NCBI GenBank assembly: GCA_017626325.1 | Contig: JAGAIZ010000005.1 | Span: 1 to 35,339, forward strand | Direction: 5' to 3' | Source of the DNA: Lachnospiraceae bacterium | GTDB taxonomy: Bacteria > Bacillota > Clostridia > Lachnospirales > Lachnospiraceae | Length of the DNA: 35,339 nucleotides | Part shown: positions 1-6,602 of the stretch, one piece after another | Layout of the letters: each line of letters opens with the position of its first letter | Position numbering within the stretch: the stretch's first letter is position 1 | Program-made: the position numbers and the translations under genes | The notes under the pieces: model-generated | Database searches by the model: none | What the model was told of the DNA's origin: nothing | The model's input: only the letters and a program-made list of their open reading frames with translations

Positions 1-55
1 ATGCCTGCGCGAATGACCTAACTACAAACTCTCGTCCATATCTGTCACACGCGAG

Positions 56-126
56 AGCGGGTGATGGGAATCGAACCCACGTATCCAGCTTGGAAGGCTG
101 GTGTTCTACCATTGAACTACACCCGC
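56..126 (-). tRNA. tRNA-Gly (anticodon TCC)
   Basis: A complete cloverleaf reads on the minus strand. The acceptor stem pairs GCGGGTG with CACCCGC, the T arm carries GGTTCGATTCC, and the anticodon loop CTTCCAA gives TCC, which reads GGA glycine codons. The discriminator base is U and no CCA is encoded, so the 3' end must be added by tRNA nucleotidyltransferase. It lies downstream of tRNA-Pro and is probably co-transcribed from the promoter at 318-346. Confidence 0.96.
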
Positions 127-203
127 ATATATTATATAAATTCTATACGCTGCTTCCACAACTCCGGCTGTATGTACCCGCATACTGCTCATGCACATAT
201 GCG

Positions 204-278
204 TCGGGGTGACAGGATTCGAACCTGCGACCTCCTGGTCCCAAACCAGGCGCTCTAGCCAAGCTGAGCCACACCCCG
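204..278 (-). tRNA. tRNA-Pro (anticodon TGG)
   Basis: The minus strand folds as a standard tRNA with acceptor CGGGGTG/CACCCCG, a typical proline 5' C, T arm GGTTCGAATCC and anticodon loop TTTGGGA, giving TGG. The discriminator is A and no CCA is encoded. It is the first gene behind the consensus promoter at 318-346 and precedes tRNA-Gly. Confidence 0.96.
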
Positions 279-317
279 AGAGGTATTCCGCGCCGATTCG
301 TCCACAACGCAAGTAAC

Positions 318-346
318 ATTATATAATACGGGCATTTGTATGTCAA
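318..346 (-). promoter_or_regulatory. Consensus sigma-A promoter for tRNA-Pro/tRNA-Gly
   Basis: On the minus strand a perfect TTGACA (-35, 341-346) and a perfect TATAAT (-10, 318-323) are separated by exactly 17 bases. Transcription would start near 311 and enter tRNA-Pro at 278. A full-consensus promoter fits the high, constitutive expression expected of stable RNA. Confidence 0.9.
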
Positions 347-416
347 CAGGTTTTTTATAATTTTTTGCCTTTTCCCAACGTCACTGAACGTCTGTATTTC
401 AGATCGCACTTACATT

Positions 417-899
417 TCAGGAAAGATAATTGAGTGTAAAGTGAGCCAGCCCCTCTTGATCAATTTCCATTATAATATAGGAAGGCTCTCTTCCCTCCTG
501 TCTCGGATAACTCAGACTTCCCGGATTAAGCACAGTAACATCCTTCTCAATATCGATCAGCGGCTTGTGCGTATGTCCGCACATAATGATATCTATTTCC
601 CGGATTCTCGCTTCTTCCTTAATCATCTCATAATTCATGGATATGTAATAATGATGTCCATGGGTAAGCCACACCTTGTACCGTCCGATCATAAACTCTT
701 TCTCTCTGGGAAGATCGGAAAAGAAATCATTATTGCCCTGTACCATCTCTACCGGACATCCGGCAGCTTTGCTTATGATATATTCGCTGCCCTCCACGTC
801 GCCGCAGTGGACAACCATGTCCAATGGTCCGACTTTCTCCACTACACGCAGGAAATTCTCGTTACGCCGATGGGTATCACTTACAATCAGTATCTTCAT
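417..899 (-). CDS. YfcE/MJ0936-family metallophosphoesterase
   Basis: This 160-residue protein is a compact calcineurin-like phosphodiesterase of the YfcE/YsnB type. The dinuclear-metal ligands are all visible: D8 and H10 in SDTH, D34 in HCGD, N56/N57 in GNND, H80 in THGH, and H109 and H111 in GHTH, followed by NPGSLSYPR, which is typical of the small bacterial subfamily. Family members hydrolyse phosphodiesters in vitro; the cellular substrate is not known. The start lies a few bases after the rdgB stop, with GGTGA as a weak RBS, so translation is probably coupled to rdgB. It is the last gene of the operon that begins with the rRNA methyltransferase. The family call is firm and the substrate is open. 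Confidence 0.9.
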   Translation of the reverse strand: MKILIVSDTHRRNENFLRVVEKVGPLDMVVHCGDVEGSEYIISKAAGCPVEMVQGNNDFFSDLPREKEFMIGRYKVWLTHGHHYYISMNYEMIKEEARIREIDIIMCGHTHKPLIDIEKDVTVLNPGSLSYPRQEGREPSYIIMEIDQEGLAHFTLNYLS

Positions 900-902
900 A
901 CA

Positions 903-1502
903 TCACCTAATCCTTTTCTTTAGTTCTGGCTTCATAGCCTCCAGCGCCTTGCCGCGATGGCTGATTTCGTTCTTCTGTTCCTCGCTGAGCTGTGCCGTGC
1001 TGCATCCGTACTCCGGCACATAGAAGATAGGATCATATCCAAAACCGTTACTTCCCTTTTCTTCATATCCGATTCTGCCCTCAATCACGCCGTGCGTCGT
1101 GACCACTTCGCCATCCGGAAACGCAGCCGCAATCGCACAGACAAATCTGGCTGTCCTTTTTTCATCCGGCACGCCTTCAAGCCTGTCGATCAGATTTTGG
1201 TTCTTTATCGCATAAGGGGTATCCTCCCCCATATATCTGGCCGAATAAATACCCGGCTCCTTATTCAGATAGTCAATTTCAAGACCGGAATCATCCGCCA
1301 GCACAATAGCGTCTGTCTGCGCCGCAACCGCTTTCGCTTTGATAACGGCGTTTTCTTCAAACGTTCTGCCGTCCTCTATGATATCAGCCCGGATTCCCGC
1401 CTCCTTCATAGAACAGATTTCCGCGTCCAGATCTCCCAGTATTTTCCTGATCTCCCGCATTTTGCCCTCATTGCCCGTGGCAAAAATAATTTTCGTTCTC
1501 AC
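903..1502 (-). CDS. rdgB: XTP/dITP diphosphatase (HAM1/RdgB)
   Basis: This enzyme hydrolyses XTP, dITP and ITP to monophosphates, keeping deaminated purines out of DNA and RNA. The N-terminal ATGNEGK nucleotide motif, the catalytic region ADDSGLEID (residues 69-77), GSNGFGYDPIF (150-160) and the C-terminal SHRGKAL are all intact. The open frame extends upstream to an ATG at 1556, but the extra 18 residues are not family-like. I prefer the GTG at 1502, preceded by GGACAGG at good spacing, which gives 199 residues, the usual family length. It follows the amidase-like gene after about 90 bases and runs directly into the YfcE-like gene, so the four genes from 3814 to 417 look like one housekeeping operon. 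Only the start is uncertain. Confidence 0.93.
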   Translation of the reverse strand: MRTKIIFATGNEGKMREIRKILGDLDAEICSMKEAGIRADIIEDGRTFEENAVIKAKAVAAQTDAIVLADDSGLEIDYLNKEPGIYSARYMGEDTPYAIKNQNLIDRLEGVPDEKRTARFVCAIAAAFPDGEVVTTHGVIEGRIGYEEKGSNGFGYDPIFYVPEYGCSTAQLSEEQKNEISHRGKALEAMKPELKKRIR

Positions 1503-1591
1503 TTCGTTCCTGTCCTCTCTCATCCTGTCATTCACAAAACCACGCTGGCTCCGCATTTCCGAGCGATTTTCTATCTGTCTTGCCGAGCCGA

Positions 1592-2656
1592 CTATTCATA
1601 CGCTTTCAGGATCGCCTGATAGATGCCGTCCGCAATCCGCTCGATATAATCTTGTCTTTGAAGCAGAATATATTCCTGACCATTTGTCAGATATCCCACT
1701 TTAACGGCTGCCGCCGGTATCGTAGCTTCGCTGATCACCACGTCCGCCTCTGTCGCCTCCAGAAGCCCGTTTGCCTTGCCGCTGATGGCCGTCACCACTT
1801 CACGCTCTAACAGATCGGCCAATTCCACGCTGCCAAACCCCGGAATGAAGAATCTGCTGTTATAGACCGTTTCCGTACCATACACCTTCGTGCTGTCCGC
1901 GCCGCCTACCTCTATCCGAATCAGCATATCCGCTTTCGTGGCGGCAGCCAGCCTGACCCGGCTGCTGTCTGCAGGATTGCTGTCGTCCATGCGGGTATAA
2001 TATACCTTGATATCCGTTTCGTCCAGCTTCTCCTTCAGCGCCTTCGCAATATCCAGTGTAATCGTCTTACCCTCTACCGTATCCTTCACGATGCCGCTGT
2101 CCTCCGCGCCATAAGCGGGATCGATTACCACAATTTTATCATATGCTTCCTTGGGAGACATAAATTCTATATAGAGAGTGTTATTTTCAAAGATGCTTTG
2201 ATACTCGTATACATCTGTCAGCGCAAACCGCAGACAGATCCGTTTCTTCTCCACATCAAAATGTCCGTTCAGCACGTTCTCACAGTTACCATAGACGCCA
2301 TGGCTCTCATAGAACTGCCCCTGATCCGCCATTTCCTTAGGCGTAATGCTGACCCACAATTCCTGATCCATATAATGGTTCTCAACAGTAACTTCCTCTG
2401 CCTTAACGGATTCCGGCATAGGAATGCAAAAATAGTTTGTATTCTGACTATTACGGTCAATATATATTTGGTTTTTATCTATTACCGCCGCTTCCCCTGC
2501 GGCATCGCCGCCCGAAGCCTGCACGACCTCATCCTGCGCCACATCTGCCACAACAATAATCTTATTGGCAGAATAATAAAGCATTATGCCCATCGCCGTA
2601 AATACGAACAAAATGCAATATACGGCAAATCTTCTCATCAATCTGTTGTGCTGCAT
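1592..2656 (-). CDS. Membrane-anchored Amidase_3-fold protein lacking zinc ligands
   Basis: The 354-residue protein has one N-terminal transmembrane segment (about residues 10-29), an extracellular beta-rich region (about 60-168), and a C-terminal domain aligning with N-acetylmuramoyl-L-alanine amidases of the Amidase_3 family. The landmarks TLDIAKALKEKL, YYTRMDD and VGYLTN mark the fold. The catalytic residues have changed: the usual DPGHGG is DPAYGA (His to Tyr182), the EK glutamate is Gly196 (with Glu195 adjacent), SIHxN is RIEVG (His to Glu249), and the glutamate before GFLSN is Lys319. It therefore probably cannot bind zinc or cleave peptidoglycan and may act as a binding or regulatory pseudo-enzyme. 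It starts 3 bases after the methyltransferase stop, with GGAAG as RBS. The frame is intact, which argues against simple decay. Confidence 0.8.
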   Translation of the reverse strand: MQHNRLMRRFAVYCILFVFTAMGIMLYYSANKIIVVADVAQDEVVQASGGDAAGEAAVIDKNQIYIDRNSQNTNYFCIPMPESVKAEEVTVENHYMDQELWVSITPKEMADQGQFYESHGVYGNCENVLNGHFDVEKKRICLRFALTDVYEYQSIFENNTLYIEFMSPKEAYDKIVVIDPAYGAEDSGIVKDTVEGKTITLDIAKALKEKLDETDIKVYYTRMDDSNPADSSRVRLAAATKADMLIRIEVGGADSTKVYGTETVYNSRFFIPGFGSVELADLLEREVVTAISGKANGLLEATEADVVISEATIPAAAVKVGYLTNGQEYILLQRQDYIERIADGIYQAILKAYE

Positions 2657-2659
2657 TTC

Positions 2660-3814
2660 TTATCTTCCGCTCCCGTTTGGCTTCGGTCCCATATATTGGT
2701 AGAAATAGGTCTTCATCATACCATTATAGATCTTCCGGTTCTTATCCGCTTTCTTACCAATCGCCGTCTCCGCCTGCTCATATGCCGTAATCAGGTACAT
2801 GGACCAACTGTCTAACGCCATATACCGCTCGCCGATCGTATGATATAACCCGGGCAGATTCTGCTTATCTTCCAGCCTCTCGCCATATGGCGGGTTCGTA
2901 ATAATAAATCCGTATTTCTTAGGATGGCTTAGCTGTTCCACCGCTCTCCTCTGGAAATGTATCATATGGTCTACTCCCGCCAGCTTCGCATTGTCCCTGG
3001 CAATAGACACCATCTTATCATCAATATCATAGCCCTGTATATCCGTCTCCACAGCGGTATCTACCATGGCATCCGCTTCATCCGCCGCCCGGTACCAGCA
3101 CTTTCTGTCGGCAATGTGGCTCCACTCTTCCGCAAGGAAACTGCGGTTCATGCCCGGCGCCATATGTGCCGCCATCATAGCTGCCTCGATCGGTATTGTT
3201 CCGCTGCCGCAGAAGGGATCGACCAGAATACGGTTCCCTCTCCACGGGGTCAGCATAATCAGCGCTGCCGCCAGATTCTCCGCAATCGGCGCCTTCGCCG
3301 TCAGCTTACGGTATCCGCGTTTATGTAAGGATTCGCCCGTCGTATCGAGCCCCACCGTAACCTCATCCTTCATCAGAAACACTCTGACAGGATAAGACGC
3401 CCCGCTCTCTTCAAACCAATCCACCCGATACACGCTTTTCATACGCTCCACCATGGCTTTCTTCATAATGGACTGGATATCGGAAGGACTGAACAATTTG
3501 CTCTTTATGCTGGCGGCCTTAGCCACCCAGAACTTCCCATCCCTGGGAATATACGCTTCCCACGCAAGTGATTTTGTACCCTGAAAAAGCTCCTCAAACG
3601 TCTCCGCATGGAAGCTTCCGACCTTGATCAGCACTCTCTCTGCGCTGCGCAGGAATATATTCGCCCTGCACAACGCCTGTGCGTCTCCCGCAAAGGTAAT
3701 TCTGCCGTCTTCCACCGACACGATTTCATATCCCAAATCTGTAATTTCTCTTTTTAAAACTGCCTCTAATCCAAAATGACAGGGCACAATATACTCTAAT
3801 TTTTCCATAGACAT
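2660..3814 (-). CDS. THUMP-domain class I SAM-dependent rRNA methyltransferase (YpsC/RlmL-like)
   Basis: The 384-residue protein has a THUMP RNA-binding region (about 65-155) followed by a Rossmann methyltransferase domain with DPFCGSGTIPIEAA (199-212) and the catalytic NPPYGERL (307-314). The NPPY motif is typical of N2-guanine methylation. The family matches the N-terminal half of E. coli RlmL (23S rRNA m2G2445) and B. subtilis YpsC. The first ATG (MSMEKLEY) or the second, two codons on, could start it; neither has a strong Shine-Dalgarno. It heads a leftward operon with the amidase-like gene, rdgB and the phosphodiesterase. Three tandem 18-base AT-rich repeats lie just upstream (3844-3898). 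The enzyme class is firm; the exact target base is inferred from the family. Confidence 0.9.
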   Translation of the reverse strand: MSMEKLEYIVPCHFGLEAVLKREITDLGYEIVSVEDGRITFAGDAQALCRANIFLRSAERVLIKVGSFHAETFEELFQGTKSLAWEAYIPRDGKFWVAKAASIKSKLFSPSDIQSIMKKAMVERMKSVYRVDWFEESGASYPVRVFLMKDEVTVGLDTTGESLHKRGYRKLTAKAPIAENLAAALIMLTPWRGNRILVDPFCGSGTIPIEAAMMAAHMAPGMNRSFLAEEWSHIADRKCWYRAADEADAMVDTAVETDIQGYDIDDKMVSIARDNAKLAGVDHMIHFQRRAVEQLSHPKKYGFIITNPPYGERLEDKQNLPGLYHTIGERYMALDSWSMYLITAYEQAETAIGKKADKNRKIYNGMMKTYFYQYMGPKPNGSGR

Positions 3815-3843
3815 ATTGTAAAATGTATGCGTGCAAGTGTCAA

Positions 3844-3898
3844 TCTATTAATCTTAATAAGTCTATTAATCTTAAAAAGTCTATTATTCTTAATGAAG
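3844..3898. repeat. Three imperfect 18-bp tandem repeats
   Basis: The unit TCTATTAATCTTAATAAG occurs at 3844-3861 and again with one change at 3862-3879; a third, 19-base copy with a few changes is at 3880-3898. The array sits 30 bases upstream of the methyltransferase start and just beyond the terminator of the micro-protein gene. It may include promoter elements, but no clean -35/-10 pair is obvious. Confidence 0.85.
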
Positions 3899-3918
3899 CT
3901 AAACTTAACGAATAAGAA

Positions 3919-3944
3919 AAGAAGGAGCGCCGCCGCTCCTTCTT
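3919..3944 (-). terminator. Terminator of the N/Q-rich micro-protein gene
   Basis: An 11-bp perfect stem, AAGAAGGAGCG (3919-3929) with CGCTCCTTCTT (3934-3944), closes a 4-base loop. On the minus strand it is followed by a T-rich tract. It lies 38 bases past the stop of the 50-residue gene and so isolates that gene from the methyltransferase operon. Confidence 0.85.
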
Positions 3945-3982
3945 CCCGCTGAAATTGTACTTACGGAATTTCTGTCCTCAGA

Positions 3983-4135
3983 TTACTGGTTGTTCTTCTG
4001 ATTATCCTGAGAATTGTTGCCGGAACTGTTCTTTGTGCTGTTCTTGGAATTGTTCTGGCTGCAGTTATTGTATTTGTCCTGCTGCTTCTCGTTCTGGCTA
4101 TTCTGGTTGTTCTGATTATAATCGTTTTTAGACAT
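3983..4135 (-). CDS. 50-residue Asn/Gln-rich micro-protein of unknown function
   Basis: A short open frame encodes a 50-residue protein, about half Asn and Gln, with Ser and Lys making up much of the rest. It starts MSKNDYNQNNQNSQNEKQQD, has one cysteine (residue 25), and has no hydrophobic segment or signal peptide. Three things support it being real: a perfect AGGAGG (4144-4149) 8 bases before the ATG, a strong terminator directly downstream, and a composition kept in one frame. Low-complexity, polar composition suggests a disordered, soluble protein. Small N/Q-rich proteins in spore-formers are sometimes spore-associated, but nothing here proves that. The upstream region carries the GTACCAAA repeats at 4221-4273. 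I do not recognise the family. Confidence 0.75.
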   Translation of the reverse strand: MSKNDYNQNNQNSQNEKQQDKYNNCSQNNSKNSTKNSSGNNSQDNQKNNQ

Positions 4136-4381
4136 TTTCCATACCTCCTGATTGTTTTGATGTTACAGGAATAGTATTAGAAATTAGTGGCGAACTTATT
4201 CAGACGCTTTATAGGACTTTAGTACCAATTTTTTATTCAAAAGTACCAAAACAACCTTTGGTACTTTGGTACTATTTTCGAATTGTTTTTATAACGAAAA
4301 CGTTTATAATAATAAGTGTAAACAGAGATACCCCTTCATTCTCAGTTTACAGACCCTTATATTAATTATTTATACTCCCCT
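4136..4381. other. AT-rich intergenic region with repeats, no gene seen
   Basis: This stretch carries the RBS of the micro-protein gene, presumably its promoter, and the four GTACCAAA/TTTGGTAC copies at 4221-4273. The open frames here are short, AT-rich and lack RBSs, so I see no further gene. Confidence 0.6.
4221..4273. repeat. Cluster of four AGTACCAA/TTTGGTACT elements
   Basis: AGTACCAA occurs at 4221-4228 and AGTACCAAA at 4242-4250; the complementary TTTGGTACT occurs at 4257-4265 and 4265-4273. The middle pair forms a perfect 9-bp hairpin with a 6-base loop. The cluster lies about 90-140 bases upstream of the micro-protein start. It could be a multi-site operator or a structured transcript end. 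Confidence 0.8.
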
Positions 4382-4416
4382 CAAAAGACCATTTACCCGA
4401 ATGGTCTTTTGTTTTT
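4382..4416. terminator. Bidirectional-looking terminator hairpin
   Basis: AAAAGACCATT (4383-4393) pairs perfectly with AATGGTCTTTT (4400-4410) around a 6-base loop, with T-rich sequence on the plus side and U residues within the stem on the minus side. It lies 33 bases after the stop of the HAAS-domain gene and most likely ends that leftward transcript. Confidence 0.8.
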
Positions 4417-4448
4417 ATCTTATGAATATCTGCCTGTCTTATGAATAT

Positions 4449-4970
4449 CTACCTGCCGCCCTGAAAAATCCGTACCAGCAAAATCACAATTAAAACCGGA
4501 ATAATAATCGGCGCAAGCACAGAGATCAAGGAAAACGCTACGCCGATGATCAAAATAACCACTACAGTCACAATCAGCAGAATCAGCCAGCCCGGCATGC
4601 GAAATATCCTGCTTTCGCCGCCGTAATTCTCATAAGCGTCATAATTCCGGCTATCATTGTATACGCCGCTTCCCTGCGCACCGCTGCTATGGGCAGCGCC
4701 CCGGTACGCATTACCCGCGCCGGTCATCTCCTCGTCATAAGTGCGGTTCGTCCCTTCACCGGCGCCGGCGCGCTTATTCGCTTCAATGATGCTTTTGGCC
4801 AACAGACGCGGATCTCCCAGCTCGGCCAGAACATCCTCTTCACGCCTGCCTTTCTGAATCTCCCCATTAATATATTCCTGATAGTAACGCACGTGATCCG
4901 CTACCTGATTACTGTTTAGTCCGCCTGCCAGCGCGCGCTGCAGTTTCTCTGTAAACTCAATACGATTCAT
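4449..4970 (-). CDS. HAAS/DUF1700-type membrane protein
   Basis: The 173-residue protein begins with an approximately 65-residue helical domain (MNRIEFTEKLQRALAGGL, ending ELGDPRLLAKSIIEANK) characteristic of HAAS/DUF1700 proteins. A Gly/Tyr/Ser-rich linker follows (about 70-120), then one or two C-terminal hydrophobic segments (about 128-168, WLILLIVTVVVILIIGVAFS). HAAS-domain proteins are often encoded next to PadR regulators and act at the membrane, but no PadR gene is nearby here. The RBS is unclear: an AGGAG lies 14 bases upstream of the chosen ATG. It is followed by a terminator at 4382-4416. Domain and topology are well supported; the function is unknown. Confidence 0.75.
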   Translation of the reverse strand: MNRIEFTEKLQRALAGGLNSNQVADHVRYYQEYINGEIQKGRREEDVLAELGDPRLLAKSIIEANKRAGAGEGTNRTYDEEMTGAGNAYRGAAHSSGAQGSGVYNDSRNYDAYENYGGESRIFRMPGWLILLIVTVVVILIIGVAFSLISVLAPIIIPVLIVILLVRIFQGGR

Positions 4971-5012
4971 CCTGTAAATTTCCGCTCCTGTCTATTGTTT
5001 GCCCGGCCTGTA

Positions 5013-5399
5013 TCACAGCCTGTCGATGCCCCAGTGTCCCATTCTGGCGATATATTCTTCCGGCGACCGCCGCAATCCCGCCATTGTTTTGAAAGCATGC
5101 AGCACCATATCCTCTTTGTTGCACTGTGCCGTATTCTTCCCGGTATCCCTGCGCAGGTTATCCTGTTCCATCTCCCACACATAACAGTCAATCAACGAAT
5201 AGCCCTCACACTTCAAATCCTCCGGGAAATTATGATGCTCCAGATAATATGCAAAAGCCTCGTACAATGCCCGGTCCGCCAGCAGCTCTTCCCACAGCAT
5301 GCCGCACCAGCTTTCCGTCTCACCGGCATATTCACACATTCTCACAAGCCCGTCATATGCTCTTAACCTGCTTTGATCAAAAATAATTGAAGACGACAT
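5013..5399 (-). CDS. Conserved-looking 128-residue soluble protein, unknown function
   Basis: The frame starts MSSSIIFDQSRLRAYDGLVR with AAGGAGAGAAAG directly before the ATG. The protein is predicted to be mainly helical, acidic, rich in Trp, Tyr and Cys (five cysteines), with no transmembrane segment or signal peptide. I do not recognise a domain. It lies upstream of the HAAS-domain gene in the same direction with a gap of 42 bases, so the two may form a small operon. The RBS and intact frame make it a real gene; no function can be assigned from sequence alone. Confidence 0.65.
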   Translation of the reverse strand: MSSSIIFDQSRLRAYDGLVRMCEYAGETESWCGMLWEELLADRALYEAFAYYLEHHNFPEDLKCEGYSLIDCYVWEMEQDNLRRDTGKNTAQCNKEDMVLHAFKTMAGLRRSPEEYIARMGHWGIDRL

Positions 5400-5524
5400 C
5401 TTTCTCTCCTTGTTGTTTCCGTATCACTGAATCACTCTGCACATTTGCATGCCTTTTTACTTTATATTATTTCATTTTACCATACCCATACTCAATTTAC
5501 TATGCGGGGATTCTTAATTTTTAA

Positions 5525-5620
5525 GTAACATTCAGCCATGCAGAAAGGATTGTGCAAAATGACCGTGGGAGCTTGCTCACTAAGGGCAGTTTGTACAATC
5601 CTTTCTATAGGGCCTGTTAC
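5525..5620. repeat. 96-bp imperfect palindrome, MITE- or REP-like
   Basis: A 17-bp inner stem (5542-5558 with 5590-5606, one G:U pair) is enclosed by outer arms GTAACA (5525-5530) and TGTTAC (5615-5620) plus CAG/CTG. The 31-base loop contains GACCGTGGGAGCTTGCTCAC. It is much larger than an ordinary terminator and lacks a T-run. It lies between two leftward genes and looks like a dispersed palindromic repeat unit; copy number elsewhere cannot be seen here. Confidence 0.7.
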
Positions 5621-5636
5621 ATTTTTAACAGAAACA

Positions 5637-5665
5637 GGCAGCATACCCTCTCCGGATACGCTGCC
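5637..5665 (-). terminator. Hairpin at the end of the cellobiose transporter operon
   Basis: GGCAGCATACCC (5637-5648) pairs with GGATACGCTGCC (5654-5665) as a 12-bp stem with two G:U pairs and a 5-base loop. It lies 60 bases past the stop of the second permease gene. The following T-tract is poor, so termination may be partial. Confidence 0.6.
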
Positions 5666-5724
5666 GCGAATTGATTGCTCTGTATGAATTCTTTTACAAT
5701 ATCATTGCATACCGTTTCTTCAGA

Positions 5725-6600
5725 TTATTCCTTCACACCGCCGAGAGCCACACCCGCAATGATGTATTTAGATAAGACGAAGTATACAACGAAGATCGGC
5801 ATAATACATACTACCAGACCTACGTAAATAATACCGTGATCGGAACGGAACCTCTCGCCTCTCATCATCTGCACAAACATAGGCAGCGTGTACTTCTTCT
5901 GAGAAGTAAGCAGCATGGACGGCGTATAGAAGTTGTTCCATGATGCAATGAAAGCGAAGATACATTGTGTCGCTACTGCCGGTTTCATCAGCGGCATTAC
6001 GATTCTGTTAAACGTGTTAAACTCTCTGGAACCGTCGATTCTCGCCGCATCTACAATCTCAAGAGGCAAAGCGCTCTGCATATACTGTCTCATAAAGAAT
6101 ACGGTTGATGGCGCCGCAATCGCGGGAACGATCAACGGCATATAGTTATTTCCAAGGCCCAATCCATATATGAAACGGAAGAAACCTATGGAAGATACCT
6201 GCGCCGGAATCATCATGATTGCCATGATGAACGCCCACGCAAATCCAACTCCTTTGAACTTGTACGCGGTCACACCGTAAGCCGTCATCGTGGAAAAGTA
6301 CACCGTAAGTATCGTAGAAGGCACCGCAATCACCAAGCTGTTGGTCATGTATTTCCACAAAGGCACCTGCTCACTGCACTGATACAACAGCTTCGCCCAG
6401 TTCTCCATAAAGTAATGAGAAGGGATCAGTGACAAGCCCTGCTGAATATCCACACTGGTTCTGGTCGCATTCACGATCATAATCCAGAAAGGAATCAGAC
6501 TCAAAAAGCAGAGGAAAATGCAGATAGCATTTCTAAATATCTTCGCTGCAAGAATTCTGGCGTGTAATCCGCCTTCCATTTCGTCATTCTGTTTTGCCAT
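5725..6600 (-). CDS. Carbohydrate ABC transporter permease, MalG type (cellobiose locus)
   Basis: The 291-residue protein has about six membrane-spanning segments and the cytoplasmic EAA loop VDAARIDGSREFNTFNRIVM, ending MPLMKPA, which contacts the ATPase. This matches the MalG/CUT1 permease family. The ATG follows AAGGGGGCTAAATAATC, and the gene starts 2 bases after the MalF-type permease stop, so the two are translationally linked. Binding protein, two permeases and a LacI regulator beside a cellobiose phosphorylase point to uptake of cellobiose or short cello-oligosaccharides. No ATPase gene is present in the operon. The family is certain; the substrate is inferred from context. Confidence 0.9.
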   Translation of the reverse strand: MAKQNDEMEGGLHARILAAKIFRNAICIFLCFLSLIPFWIMIVNATRTSVDIQQGLSLIPSHYFMENWAKLLYQCSEQVPLWKYMTNSLVIAVPSTILTVYFSTMTAYGVTAYKFKGVGFAWAFIMAIMMIPAQVSSIGFFRFIYGLGLGNNYMPLIVPAIAAPSTVFFMRQYMQSALPLEIVDAARIDGSREFNTFNRIVMPLMKPAVATQCIFAFIASWNNFYTPSMLLTSQKKYTLPMFVQMMRGERFRSDHGIIYVGLVVCIMPIFVVYFVLSKYIIAGVALGGVKE

Positions 6601-6602
6601 GA

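Larger units (their letters stand above)
5400..5724. other. Intergenic region with two large hairpins
   Basis: This gap follows the cellobiose permease gene and precedes the 5399 start. It holds a terminator-like stem at 5637-5665, the long palindrome at 5525-5620, and AT-rich sequence that may contain the promoter of the 128-residue protein. No open frame with an RBS is visible. Confidence 0.6.
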
